IMG/VR virus record: IMGVR_UViG_3300028610_001490
Span: 24,921 to 88,920 of that record
Strand: one strand, 5' to 3'
DNA length: 64,000 bases
Source: a virus
Shown here: positions 30,345 through 37,967 of the stretch, piece by piece
Position numbering within the stretch: the stretch's first letter is position 1
Layout of the letters: every line of letters starts with the position of its first letter
The notes under the pieces: generated by a model
Seen by the model: the letters and a program-made list of their open reading frames with translations, nothing else
The model's database searches: none
Told to the model about the DNA's origin: nothing
Made by a program: the position numbers and the translations under genes

Positions 30345-30776
30345 CTAGCCCCAAATAGCCTTGTCATATTCTGGAAGGTCTTGTACAATCATTGTTGCAA
30401 GGTCACCAGCATATTTATCTAATACCTGATATAGCATATCTTCTGGAACATTTCCTTCTGCGCATTGATAAAGCAAGCACTTTATTGACGACATTGCTTG
30501 AATTCTTTGTGGAGGAACAATGCTTGTATATTGATATTCTGATCCACCAGTAAATTCTTTAATTGTTTTCTGGTTATATCTGGCAATGATGGCTTTTTCA
30601 TTCATTTTTCTTATTGCATTGCCTAAATTTTTACATTCTTCTTTGGTTGAAACTAAAAGCATTGCATTATTATATTTGGGGTCTGGCATTTTGGATGTCC
30701 ATCCCCTTTCAGTTGCATATTGAAGTGTTGATACAATTCTGTTGATTGTTATGTCGTCCACGATATAAGCACTCAT
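30345..30776 (-). CDS. Hypothetical protein, 143 aa
   Basis: MSAYIVDDITINRIVSTLQYATERGW... alpha/beta. The arrangement VDDxTINRIVS...FxGGSEYQY resembles small proteins recurrent in phages, without function. AAGGAGATAAAA before ATG. Confidence 0.6.
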   Translation of the reverse strand: MSAYIVDDITINRIVSTLQYATERGWTSKMPDPKYNNAMLLVSTKEECKNLGNAIRKMNEKAIIARYNQKTIKEFTGGSEYQYTSIVPPQRIQAMSSIKCLLYQCAEGNVPEDMLYQVLDKYAGDLATMIVQDLPEYDKAIWG

Positions 30777-30819
30777 TTTTATCTCCTTGTATTTGTTATA
30801 GATGAAATATATCTTTTAT

Positions 30820-31056
30820 CTACAGATTCTTAGTGACATAGCCAAGATGATAAATACTCTTACCATCTTTATAATCATTGTAGCTTACAATATCTTTATC
30901 ATTCAATATCGCAACTAATATTTTTTGGTTTGGATCTTTCCTATCAAATTGGAATCTTTCTGTTTCATATGCACCAGTTTTCTTGTTAATGGTTTTCACT
31001 GCTACATATGCCACATTACTTTGATGATCTGCTTCAACTTCAATTATGACTGACAT
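30820..31056 (-). CDS. Hypothetical protein, 78 aa
   Basis: Start at ATG 31056 (MSVIIEVEADHQSNVAYVAVK), after AAGGAGTTAAC. Beta-rich. Stop lies at element copy 30801. Function unknown. Confidence 0.55.
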   Translation of the reverse strand: MSVIIEVEADHQSNVAYVAVKTINKKTGAYETERFQFDRKDPNQKILVAILNDKDIVSYNDYKDGKSIYHLGYVTKNL

Positions 31057-31057
31057 G

Positions 31058-31273
31058 TTAACTCCTTGCACCACTTAAAAAATTAATGATCTTGCCAGTA
31101 GTTTTTTCAACTATAGCAAAGTCATTTAAATTAACGGGCTTTAAATCATACCTGTTATGGAATGATTCTGCCCCGCGTTTACCAATTGATTGCATGTGTT
31201 CTGTTCCATGCTTTTTATATGTGGCTAAATCTCCCATTTTGCCACATTCAACTTTTGTAAGTTTTTGTTTCAT
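31058..31273 (-). CDS. Basic hypothetical protein, 71 aa
   Basis: MKQKLTKVECGKMGDLATYKKHGTEHMQSIGKRGAESFHNRYDL... The KMGDLAxxKHGxEHMxxIGxxGAxxFHxRY pattern resembles small stress-type Gly-rich proteins found in phages. Overlaps the upstream stop by four bases. Function unknown. Confidence 0.6.
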   Translation of the reverse strand: MKQKLTKVECGKMGDLATYKKHGTEHMQSIGKRGAESFHNRYDLKPVNLNDFAIVEKTTGKIINFLSGARS

Positions 31274-31557
31274 TCTTTATTATCCTCACATAGAAATTCT
31301 GGTATGTCTGATATTTGCATAGGTCGTGGTATTTTATGAATTTTGTATTTTCCATAATTTTTTAGAAGATAATTTTTAACACGGTTTAACCCATTATCTA
31401 AATAGGGAAAACTATCAAGGATACAACTTTTCCCACATTTATAATGAGAGTGACGATACCATCGATTCTTAAATCTAATAATGTATGGTGGTTGTACTAC
31501 ACTTCCCTGATATCCACTCGCATACCAAACTTTTCCAGTATATTTTTTGTATTTCAT
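31270..31557 (-). CDS. Basic aromatic hypothetical protein, 95 aa
   Basis: MKYKKYTGKVWYASGYQGSVVQPPYIIRF..., rich in Lys, Arg, Tyr; contains CGKSCI. Encoded just downstream of tRNA-Cys. Function unknown. Confidence 0.55.
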   Translation of the reverse strand: MKYKKYTGKVWYASGYQGSVVQPPYIIRFKNRWYRHSHYKCGKSCILDSFPYLDNGLNRVKNYLLKNYGKYKIHKIPRPMQISDIPEFLCEDNKE

Positions 31558-31584
31558 TCTATTATCCTAGTATTTTGTTATCAA

Positions 31585-31655
31585 AGATGATGGTGGGAAT
31601 TGAACCCACATAAACTGTTTTGCAGACAGTTACCTTACCAATTGGATACACCATC
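31585..31655 (-). tRNA. tRNA-Cys (anticodon GCA)
   Basis: Acceptor GATGGTG pairs with CATCATC (one G-T wobble), U73 discriminator as expected for tRNA-Cys, anticodon stem ACTGT/ACAGT with loop CTGCAAA (anticodon GCA), T-arm GTGGG-TTCAATT-CCCAC. CCA not encoded. Own strong promoter 13 bases upstream. Confidence 0.9.
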
Positions 31656-31667
31656 TAATGTACCTTA

Positions 31668-31696
31668 ATTATAACATATTGAGACTGTTATGTCAA
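31668..31696 (-). promoter_or_regulatory. Consensus host promoter for tRNA-Cys
   Basis: TTGACA (31696-31691), 17 bp, TATAAT (31673-31668). Confidence 0.92.
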
Positions 31697-31714
31697 GCTA
31701 AAAACAACTTTCTG

Positions 31715-31951
31715 TTATTGTCCTAAAATCTCAACACACTCAGGACAATAATGATCTTCGTTCAAATTTTCATCTGTAGCTGCGCAATGAAGACACCAAC
31801 CATCTTCAAAATCATACAATAAATGCCAAGCGTCAATAAGTTTTTTTAATTCTTCTCGCTTTTCCCAATTCATCATTCCAGGGTCTTCAAATATCCAATC
31901 ATTTACAAAATTACAAATTTTATGTTCATGTTCATGAATTTTTTTGCTCAT
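31715..31951 (-). CDS. Zinc-ribbon hypothetical protein, 78 aa
   Basis: MSKKIHEHEHKICNFVNDW..., His-rich start; WCLHCAATDENLNEDHYCPECVEILG supplies two CxxC pairs. Function unknown. Confidence 0.6.
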   Translation of the reverse strand: MSKKIHEHEHKICNFVNDWIFEDPGMMNWEKREELKKLIDAWHLLYDFEDGWCLHCAATDENLNEDHYCPECVEILGQ

Positions 31952-31985
31952 TTTTTCTCCTGTTATATGATTATAGATGAAACAC

Positions 31986-32246
31986 TCATTTTATCTGTGG
32001 AACTGGATTTAAGCATTTGCCAGACAACCATACAACAGATTCATCATGTAAAATAACTTCATAAACGCAACCCATATCATCATTCCAATAAGAAAAATCA
32101 CCAGTTAGTCTGCATTCAGTTCTTACATATTCTGCGCTTGTATCGCCTTCAAAATATGCTTGTGTTGTTATTATTGCCTTCGTCCATGCCATTGTATGAC
32201 TAAATTCAATTGCGTTTTTAGATGGGCATACCTTATTCATTGTCAT
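31986..32246 (-). CDS. Hypothetical protein, 86 aa
   Basis: Start at ATG 32246 (MTMNKVCPSKNAIEF), after AGGAGTTTTATT; the longer frame would translate element copy 32261. Mixed fold. No family recognised. Confidence 0.55.
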   Translation of the reverse strand: MTMNKVCPSKNAIEFSHTMAWTKAIITTQAYFEGDTSAEYVRTECRLTGDFSYWNDDMGCVYEVILHDESVVWLSGKCLNPVPQIK

Positions 32247-32279
32247 AATAAAACTCCTTAAATGAAATCTGTCTTTCAT

Positions 32280-32591
32280 CTATCTTGATAATCCCATACA
32301 TCCTATTGGATTACCATTATCATCGCGCACTAATTCACCTGGAGCATATAAATCAGGTCTGCTACAAGCATTTAATACTAATCGCGACACAATAAAAATC
32401 GTACCTTCTTCTGGTTCTGGAAGATTTTCCAATTCGCCAAAAGTTGTAGTTACTACAGGAATACCAAATATATCAGGCAATTCTGTTTTTGTTGTTGCTA
32501 CACGTGCAATCTGTTTACAATGTGGTACAATTGCCAATATTCCTTTTTTGTCCATGATTGTTATATCGTGAGGGGTTAAATTTTTGATCAT
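32280..32591 (-). CDS. Conserved phage/plasmid hypothetical protein, 103 aa
   Basis: MIKNLTPHDITIMDKKG ... GTIFIVSRLVLNACSRPDLYAPGELVRDDNGNPIGCMGLS. This is a recognisable small family (NLTPHxI... IVSxLVxxAxxRPDLxxPGxxVRDxxGxxIGC) found widely in phages and mobile elements; role undetermined. Confidence 0.75.
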   Translation of the reverse strand: MIKNLTPHDITIMDKKGILAIVPHCKQIARVATTKTELPDIFGIPVVTTTFGELENLPEPEEGTIFIVSRLVLNACSRPDLYAPGELVRDDNGNPIGCMGLSR

Positions 32592-32851
32592 TATTTTTCT
32601 CCTTGTGTTATATCGAATCCTACTGATTTTCCAAAGTTAATTATCTTTTCAGATAAATGACCAACAACTTCAAATTGTCCTAGCTGACATTCATCAAACA
32701 TAGCCCAATTTTCTGACATAAATGTGTTAAAGTCTTTGTACGTATCAGAGTCAATTATTACAGTCTTTCTTGTTGAGTCCCATCTTGCCCATGCTCTGTT
32801 ATCCCAAATACCCCACCAAATATCTGTTTGTTCTCTCATTTCAATCTCCAA
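32591..32851 (-). CDS. Hypothetical protein, 86 aa
   Basis: MEIEMREQTDIWWGIWDNRAWARWDSTRKTVIIDS..., Trp-rich. Ends GFDITQGEK overlapping the next start by one base. Element copy 32850 precedes it. No family recognised. Confidence 0.55.
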   Translation of the reverse strand: MEIEMREQTDIWWGIWDNRAWARWDSTRKTVIIDSDTYKDFNTFMSENWAMFDECQLGQFEVVGHLSEKIINFGKSVGFDITQGEK

Positions 32852-32868
32852 TAAAATATGTGTTTTAT

Positions 32869-33180
32869 TTATACTAAATCTGTAATTTGTTCTCTGAATG
32901 CAGACAACAAATCGTTAAAACTTGAATTATCACTGTAATCTATCATTACAGTGTTTTCCAATCGTTCTACTAAAATTGATTTTTGTTCTTTAGTCATTGC
33001 CCTGATTCGAAAATCCATAGCACATCCAGACAATCGATTCTGTTCAATCAGTTCTTGTAATCTGTTATCTGCAAGAAATTCTTCATGATCTGCTTTAATA
33101 ATATCGTATTTATCTATCAGATTACCATCAATCAGTTTTTTCTGTTCTTGTGTAGGTACTCTCATACTATCTTGTATCAT
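32869..33180 (-). CDS. Helical hypothetical protein, 103 aa
   Basis: MIQDSMRVPTQEQKKLIDGNLIDKYDIIKADHEEF... charged and helical. GAGGATAACATG start region. Function unknown. Confidence 0.55.
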   Translation of the reverse strand: MIQDSMRVPTQEQKKLIDGNLIDKYDIIKADHEEFLADNRLQELIEQNRLSGCAMDFRIRAMTKEQKSILVERLENTVMIDYSDNSSFNDLLSAFREQITDLV

Positions 33181-33181
33181 G

Positions 33182-33376
33182 TTATCCTCTCAAATCATCT
33201 AAAAAATATTGCATTGCGGAATATTGGTCGTCTGTTAGCAGATTTGAAATGTATTCTGGCACATCATTTTTAACGTCTGCAACTGCTATGATTCTGGTAT
33301 CTTTAATAAAGGAAACATTGGTGGGAATTGTTTCCAATATTAAAACTTTGTTATCTTTGAATTGTATACTAATCAT
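33182..33376 (-). CDS. Hypothetical protein, 64 aa
   Basis: Start at ATG 33376 (MISIQFKDNKVLILETIP), after GAGAGGCAAA. Beta-rich start with helical acidic end (NLLTDDQYSAMQYFLDDLRG). Function unknown. Confidence 0.55.
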   Translation of the reverse strand: MISIQFKDNKVLILETIPTNVSFIKDTRIIAVADVKNDVPEYISNLLTDDQYSAMQYFLDDLRG

Positions 33377-33401
33377 TTTGCCTCTCAATGAATTGTGGGT
33401 T

Positions 33402-33560
33402 TTATGTGTACATTGTCAATTCTGCGCGCAATGTTATAGCTGCATTTTTGGCTCTCATACATTCAGATTCTTTTCGCTGATTCTTTTGTGCCATTCGCAT
33501 TAATTGCTTGCGTCTTTTTTGTTGTAGTTTATGAAATTCTCTTTTATGATTTTTTCTCAT
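33402..33560 (-). CDS. Very basic helical protein, 52 aa
   Basis: ATG 33560, after AAGGATCATAACA: MRKNHKREFHKLQQKRRKQLMRMAQKNQRK..., almost entirely helical and Lys/Arg-rich. Nucleic-acid binding is likely from charge. Function unknown. Confidence 0.55.
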   Translation of the reverse strand: MRKNHKREFHKLQQKRRKQLMRMAQKNQRKESECMRAKNAAITLRAELTMYT

Positions 33561-33577
33561 TGTTATGATCCTTCCAC

Positions 33578-33787
33578 TTAAACTTTCTTAATTCTTCTAT
33601 TTCTTTGTGCATAAGTATTGAGTGTTAATGATAATTCATACTTATCTGTACATACATGCATTGCGGTACAAGCGAAGGCATTATCCCTGCTATAATTCCA
33701 CTGTGTTCTCAAATACTTATAATGCTTGTGTGATTTTACTTTGTCTATTGCTTCATCTGCCTTTTCTCTGTTGAATATTGCCGTCAT
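33578..33787 (-). CDS. Basic hyp. protein, 69 aa
   Basis: Start at ATG 33787 (MTAIFNREKADEAIDKVKSHKHY), after AAAGGAGTCTAAA. C-terminus basic (AQRNRRIKKV). First gene behind the 33815-33843 promoter. Function unknown. Confidence 0.55.
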   Translation of the reverse strand: MTAIFNREKADEAIDKVKSHKHYKYLRTQWNYSRDNAFACTAMHVCTDKYELSLTLNTYAQRNRRIKKV

Positions 33788-33814
33788 TTTAGACTCCTTT
33801 TTTAGTATAATATA

Positions 33815-33843
33815 ATTATAGCACATTTGTCCTACAACGTTAA
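33815..33843 (-). promoter_or_regulatory. Host-type promoter, weaker -35
   Basis: TTAACG (33843-33838), 17 bp, TATAAT (33820-33815). Confidence 0.7.
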
Positions 33844-33850
33844 GCTAAAA

Positions 33851-34027
33851 CTAAATTCTTGTTATGGATGCTACAGTGTACCATGCTCCATTAAATAAGA
33901 ATCTATCGCCTGTTATCAAATTTGAAATTTTCTTCCAATGAGACATCCAACAATTGCCAACGCGGACTCTTATACTTCCAGGAATTTCTTTAGGGTCAAA
34001 CTGTGCACTTACATAAATTTGATACAT
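33851..34027 (-). CDS. Hypothetical protein, 58 aa
   Basis: Start at ATG 34027 (MYQIYVSAQFDPKEIPGSI), after AAGGAGTCTAAA, the same ribosome-site sequence as the 33578 gene. Ends GAWYTVASITRI, small-barrel-like. Function unknown. Confidence 0.55.
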   Translation of the reverse strand: MYQIYVSAQFDPKEIPGSIRVRVGNCWMSHWKKISNLITGDRFLFNGAWYTVASITRI

Positions 34028-34059
34028 TTTAGACTCCTTGTATGTAATAAAAGATTGCT

Positions 34060-34233
34060 TTATTTCTTGTTGGATCCAAATATGCGCTGCCATACACACA
34101 TATTTTTATATTCTAATCTATACCATCTAACAGATGGTAGTATTTTGAAGGTAAATTTTCCTAGGCGATATAGAGTAATTTCTTTGCCTGCTTCGTCTGG
34201 TTGTTTCGTTTTAATTATTTTACGTTTCAACAT
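34060..34233 (-). CDS. Basic hypothetical protein, 57 aa
   Basis: ATG 34233, after GAGGAGCAAATT: MLKRKIIKTKQPDEAGKEITLYRLGKF... strongly basic, beta-rich. Function unknown. Confidence 0.55.
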   Translation of the reverse strand: MLKRKIIKTKQPDEAGKEITLYRLGKFTFKILPSVRWYRLEYKNMCVWQRIFGSNKK

Positions 34234-34279
34234 AATTTGCTCCTCGTTTTGAGATAAAATATTGGTTTTATTGTGGATC

Positions 34280-35599
34280 TTAGGATATTTTCATGGCATT
34301 CATGATTATTGCTGCGCTTACATCAGTACATGCCTTAACGTGTTGGTTTGTTAAATCTTCTGTGTCATGTTCTGCATGTGCTAATTCATGTAGAAATGTA
34401 CTGATTGCGTCTTGTTTGTGATTGAGTCTTCTTACATTAATTCTGATTTTCTTTGTTATCCTGTCACAATCACCATTAGCAGATGGTAGTCGCGCAATAG
34501 AAATTTTATTAGTATCAAAACCAAACTTTCTCGCGACTCTTCTTACTGCCTTAACTGATTCTTTCTGATATGGTTCAAGTGAATTATAACTTACATTGAA
34601 AGCCTTTTCCCCCATTTTTTCTTCAACGTATGATTCATCTGTTCCCACAATTTGTTCTAAAATCTGGCAAACATATGTGCCAAATTTTGATCTTTCTATT
34701 GGTTTGGCCTTTCTATGTTTTGCTTCGCGAGTGGCATTTTCTGTTGTTGATATTACAGCGTTTTTACCATAGACTGTTTCAAATGCTTCTTTAATTACAT
34801 TATCAGTATCTTGAGGAATTCTAGGAATATATAAATCTTTTTCCTTGCATCCAGATGCTACCGCTTCAAAGAAGAGAGTCCAAGCACTTTCACCATCAAT
34901 ATTTTGCCAAATATTACCTATACATTCCAGCATTTCCCAAATTGAAATAATGTCGCGGTCTCTGTTAATTTTGTTGGTGAAAATGTTATAACCATATTTA
35001 AAATCTTTTAAATCTTGTACATAAATTCCATTAACGTACAGTTTAGGTTTAATTGGTTGTGGAGGATCATCATCTGTTACATCATAAATAATCCAGCCAT
35101 TGCGAGTTTTACATGCAATGTCAGATGATTCAGGATCAATTAGTTTATCCTGAAATGTTTCATATTCCCAATTATGAATTATAATTTTTGTTCCAACAAA
35201 AGGATCATCATTTTCTGAATAGTATAACACAAAAGTTTCTGTGTCTGCAATTATCTCTATACCATTGGTAATATAGAGTCCATTAGTGAAAATTTCTGCT
35301 TCGAGTCCCATCCTAGTTATAACAAGCATTGCCAATTTTAAACCTTCTCCAAATTGGCCAATGGGGTTGTCTGTGGTTTTTTCAGAAATTCCTAATAACA
35401 ATTGTTTAACTGTCAAACCACTTCCAGAGTCTTCAATCACTAAATTATCTCCCTTCATTTTTACTGAATATTCAAATCCAGTATCAATAGCATTGGAAGT
35501 TAATTCCCTTACAATTTCCCATGCTCCCCATGTAGGAACATAATCAAGACTCATTCCATATGAAACTTTTTCTGCTGGTTTTTCTAGTGTATTTTCCAT
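34280..35599 (-). CDS. GHKL-ATPase / zinc-metallopeptidase-like fusion protein
   Basis: 439 aa. N-terminal half is a histidine-kinase/Hsp90/MutL-type ATP-binding domain: N-box ELTSN (E32, N36), DSGSG (D57-G61), GQFGEGLK (81-88). The C-terminal end holds FLHELAHAEHD, an HExxH zinc-binding signature (H404, E405, H408). GHKL domains bind ATP to drive conformational change; the zincin site could cut or only bind. Own promoter at 35670-35698, with element copy 35632 in the leader. Function unknown; cytoplasmic by sequence. Confidence 0.75.
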   Translation of the reverse strand: MENTLEKPAEKVSYGMSLDYVPTWGAWEIVRELTSNAIDTGFEYSVKMKGDNLVIEDSGSGLTVKQLLLGISEKTTDNPIGQFGEGLKLAMLVITRMGLEAEIFTNGLYITNGIEIIADTETFVLYYSENDDPFVGTKIIIHNWEYETFQDKLIDPESSDIACKTRNGWIIYDVTDDDPPQPIKPKLYVNGIYVQDLKDFKYGYNIFTNKINRDRDIISIWEMLECIGNIWQNIDGESAWTLFFEAVASGCKEKDLYIPRIPQDTDNVIKEAFETVYGKNAVISTTENATREAKHRKAKPIERSKFGTYVCQILEQIVGTDESYVEEKMGEKAFNVSYNSLEPYQKESVKAVRRVARKFGFDTNKISIARLPSANGDCDRITKKIRINVRRLNHKQDAISTFLHELAHAEHDTEDLTNQHVKACTDVSAAIIMNAMKIS

Positions 35600-35669
35600 T
35601 TTACTCTCCTTTTTTCTAGTATAAAAAACTCAATGAAATTACTATTTTATTGTATAGTTCTGTTATATA

Positions 35670-35698
35670 ATTATACCATATTTAATGGTTGTTGTCTA
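35670..35698 (-). promoter_or_regulatory. Host-type promoter for the GHKL/zincin gene
   Basis: TAGACA (35698-35693), 17 bp, TATAAT (35675-35670), overlapping the stop of the helicase gene. Confidence 0.8.
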
Positions 35699-37399
35699 AT
35701 GTAAACCATTATCTTTATTTACCCAAAACATATTATCTTTGCTGCGCGTCATTGCCACATAGATAATATTTTGTTCTTGCTGTATATCTTCTTTGCTTAT
35801 AGCTTTTGTTGATGGCATTAATTCTGGACGCAAGATAAAGATATTTTCTGCTTCTTTACCTTTTGCTTTATGAATAGATGAAAATCGTATGCCATAACTA
35901 TCATCTGAAAACATCTCATCTATTTGAGATATTAATTCATTTACTGTTTCAACTTCTTCTGCTATTGCAGAAATTGCCAATATATTGTCTTCTAGATTCT
36001 CTAATTTTCTGTCAGTATCATTGTCATTTTTTGCAATGATAATATCTCTTCTTTTCATATGATGGTCATCTAGCACTTGCCAAAACTTTTTAATTTCCTG
36101 GATACTAGTATTTCCTATAGCCTGTTGAATTGTATTGATTAAACCTACTCCAATTTGTTTTCCCAAAACATAAGCTTTGATTCCCTTCTTTAATAATGAG
36201 AAACAAGGTTTCATTAATGGAGCATTCATTCTACAAATTGCTAAATCACCATCTTTAATGTGGGATAGCAGATTCGTTTCATTTATATATCGTTCTGATC
36301 CTTCTTTTGCTCCTGAAAAAGTTTGAAATTTTATGTGGTTAAATTCCCTGTTTACTGCCGCGACTACTGCCTTACTACATCTAAAACATACAGTTAATGG
36401 CATAATATCTGCCTGAAGTTTTTCAATCAACAATGGTATCGCGTTAGTATCTGCACCGCGAAAACCATATATACTTTGATATTCATCTCCTACCGCGATA
36501 ATTCTACCATTTTCTGTTAGACTATTCATTGCAAAATGAATTTGTGCTAGAGTAAAATCTTGTACTTCGTCTAGCATAAGTACATCAAATTTTCTGCATG
36601 ATACCCCATGCATTCCTGTTGCACAGAATAGGATAACATCTGAAAAATCTACATCTCTTTGAATTAGATTCCCATCTTTATCTAACATTTCAATTGATGT
36701 GTAGAAAATCTCATTGATTCCCCCATAAATCGTTTCTAAATACGGACTGTCAAAATCCACATTGTATTTAGAGCATACCATGTCAATGTTTTCTTCTGTT
36801 GGATATAGAAGTTTTCCCTTCAATAAATTTATGACATGCTTCATTTTAAATATGTTCTTTTTTACTTCTTTTGCTTTTCCCTTATCATCAAAATCTTTTA
36901 TTCTTTCCCTAATAAGATTTTGTATCTTGTATTTTTGAATTTGAATTTCCTTGCCTAGTGTTGCTCTTACATTTTTTAATGCTAGAGAATGAGTAGTGGA
37001 ATTATAAACCCATGCAGGAGTAATTTCTGCATTATCTTCTGCATTTTGAGTGTTGAAAACAATTAATCCTGCTTGAATATCTGTAGGCAAAAAATCAATT
37101 ACTCCCATTAATGTTGTTGTTTTCCCAGTTCCAGCGCGTGCCTTTACCACTAGATGATTATTAGTGGTTTGGATTCTGGTATAGATATTTGTTTGTTCAA
37201 TTGTTGGAGGGAATTTTTTTCTTTCCACCTTAATTGTTGATTTTACTGTTTTCTTTTTTGAATAATAACTTACAGTACTACCAGAACATTTAGTTTTTGA
37301 TTTAATATGATGCCAATTAGAACATGCCCAAAACTTTCCCCCATTTTTTGATTTTAAAATCATTGGAGCATTGCATTTTTTGCAATTGGGTATTGTCAT
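35696..37399 (-). CDS. Zinc-finger UvrD/Rep-like (SF1) DNA helicase
   Basis: 567 aa from ATG 37399 (MTIPNCKKCNAPM); the frame is open to 37603 but that region holds the promoter. Residues 6-38 contain four Cys (C6, C9, C26, C38) in a topoisomerase-type zinc finger (GGKFWACSNWH). Then Walker A ARAGTGKTTT (about 88-96), Walker B VLMLDEVQD, GDEYQSIYGFRGAD (motif III/Q-rich of UvrD), and FSSIHKAKGKEAENI plus VAMTRSKDNMF near the end (motifs V/VI). It would translocate on ssDNA for replication or repair. Confidence 0.9.
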   Translation of the reverse strand: MTIPNCKKCNAPMILKSKNGGKFWACSNWHHIKSKTKCSGSTVSYYSKKKTVKSTIKVERKKFPPTIEQTNIYTRIQTTNNHLVVKARAGTGKTTTLMGVIDFLPTDIQAGLIVFNTQNAEDNAEITPAWVYNSTTHSLALKNVRATLGKEIQIQKYKIQNLIRERIKDFDDKGKAKEVKKNIFKMKHVINLLKGKLLYPTEENIDMVCSKYNVDFDSPYLETIYGGINEIFYTSIEMLDKDGNLIQRDVDFSDVILFCATGMHGVSCRKFDVLMLDEVQDFTLAQIHFAMNSLTENGRIIAVGDEYQSIYGFRGADTNAIPLLIEKLQADIMPLTVCFRCSKAVVAAVNREFNHIKFQTFSGAKEGSERYINETNLLSHIKDGDLAICRMNAPLMKPCFSLLKKGIKAYVLGKQIGVGLINTIQQAIGNTSIQEIKKFWQVLDDHHMKRRDIIIAKNDNDTDRKLENLEDNILAISAIAEEVETVNELISQIDEMFSDDSYGIRFSSIHKAKGKEAENIFILRPELMPSTKAISKEDIQQEQNIIYVAMTRSKDNMFWVNKDNGLH

Positions 37400-37574
37400 T
37401 TTTTTAACCTCATTTTTTTGTATAATTTGTCGATTCTGGTATTTTTGCCTGTTATTGGCGGCTACAGGAAAATTTTCTGTTATAGTGGAAAAACAGTTTT
37501 CTTGGGGAAAATGCAATCCCAAAATTTTCCTGTGGTCGCGCGGTAATAACGCGACAAACTTTAAATATACTTTA
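37400..37574 (-). promoter_or_regulatory. Long structured 5' leader of the helicase mRNA
   Basis: The promoter at 37575-37603 leaves about 170 untranslated bases. They include a perfect 13-bp inverted repeat (ACAGGAAAATTTT at 37464-37476, complement at 37521-37533) and a smaller TCGCG/CGCGA stem near the 5' end. Suggests RNA-level control of helicase synthesis; no known riboswitch recognised. Confidence 0.55.
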
Positions 37575-37603
37575 AGTATAGCATTAATAGTGGTAATTGT
37601 CAA
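37575..37603 (-). promoter_or_regulatory. Host-type promoter for the helicase
   Basis: TTGACA (37603-37598), 17 bp, TATACT (37580-37575). Confidence 0.9.
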
Positions 37604-37668
37604 GTAATAATGATTATTATGAATTAAATATTAAATATTAAGATCTGTAATTTTTGTCCAGTTTAAAA

Positions 37669-37800
37669 CAGCTCTCACACCTGGCAGAGCTGTAAGCCAG
37701 GTCGCAGCTCTCACACCTGGCAGAGCTGTAAGCCAGGTCGCAGCTCTCACACCTGGCAGAGCTGTAAGCCAGGTCGCAGCTCTCACACCTGGCAGAGCTG
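37669..37800. repeat. GC-rich 36-bp tandem repeat, 3.7 units
   Basis: Three identical 36-bp units (37669, 37705, 37741) plus 24 bp of a fourth at 37777. Each contains two nested inverted repeats: CAGCTCT/AGAGCTG and ACCTGGC/GCCAGGT. Markedly more GC-rich than all surrounding DNA. It lies between the helicase promoter and the DUF262 terminator. No spacers, so not CRISPR; candidate protein-binding array or origin/packaging site. Confidence 0.9.
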
Positions 37801-37900
37801 ATTAACCCATCGGATTAAAACGTCTTTAAACCCCATTTTAAGCGATTCTAAGGAGTATTATTGTCAATAACTGGAAACATATACCAGCACAGTCTTAAAC

Positions 37901-37931
37901 GCAAAAATCGCCAATTTTGCAATTGGCGATT
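37901..37931 (-). terminator. Intrinsic terminator after the DUF262 gene
   Basis: Ten-bp stem AATCGCCAAT/ATTGGCGATT with a six-base loop (37906-37931). On the minus strand it is followed by a run of T (TTTTTGCG). Ends the DUF262 transcript. Confidence 0.75.
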
Positions 37932-37947
37932 CTTGTCTATGGATTCA

Positions 37948-37967
37948 GATAAAATCTGAATTTTATC
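37948..37967 (-). repeat. Palindromic element at the end of the DUF262 gene
   Basis: GATAAAATCTGAATTTTATC, overlapping the DUF262 stop. No gene follows it before the terminator, showing that the element can occur at a transcript's 3' end. Confidence 0.75.

Noticed and set aside
37400-37603. N-terminal 68-residue extension of the helicase
   Set aside because: It would start inside the promoter -35 region and translates the structured leader; the zinc finger begins properly at ATG 37399.
37669-37800. CRISPR array
   Set aside because: The 36-bp units are identical and directly adjoining with no spacers and no cas genes nearby; it is a tandem repeat.
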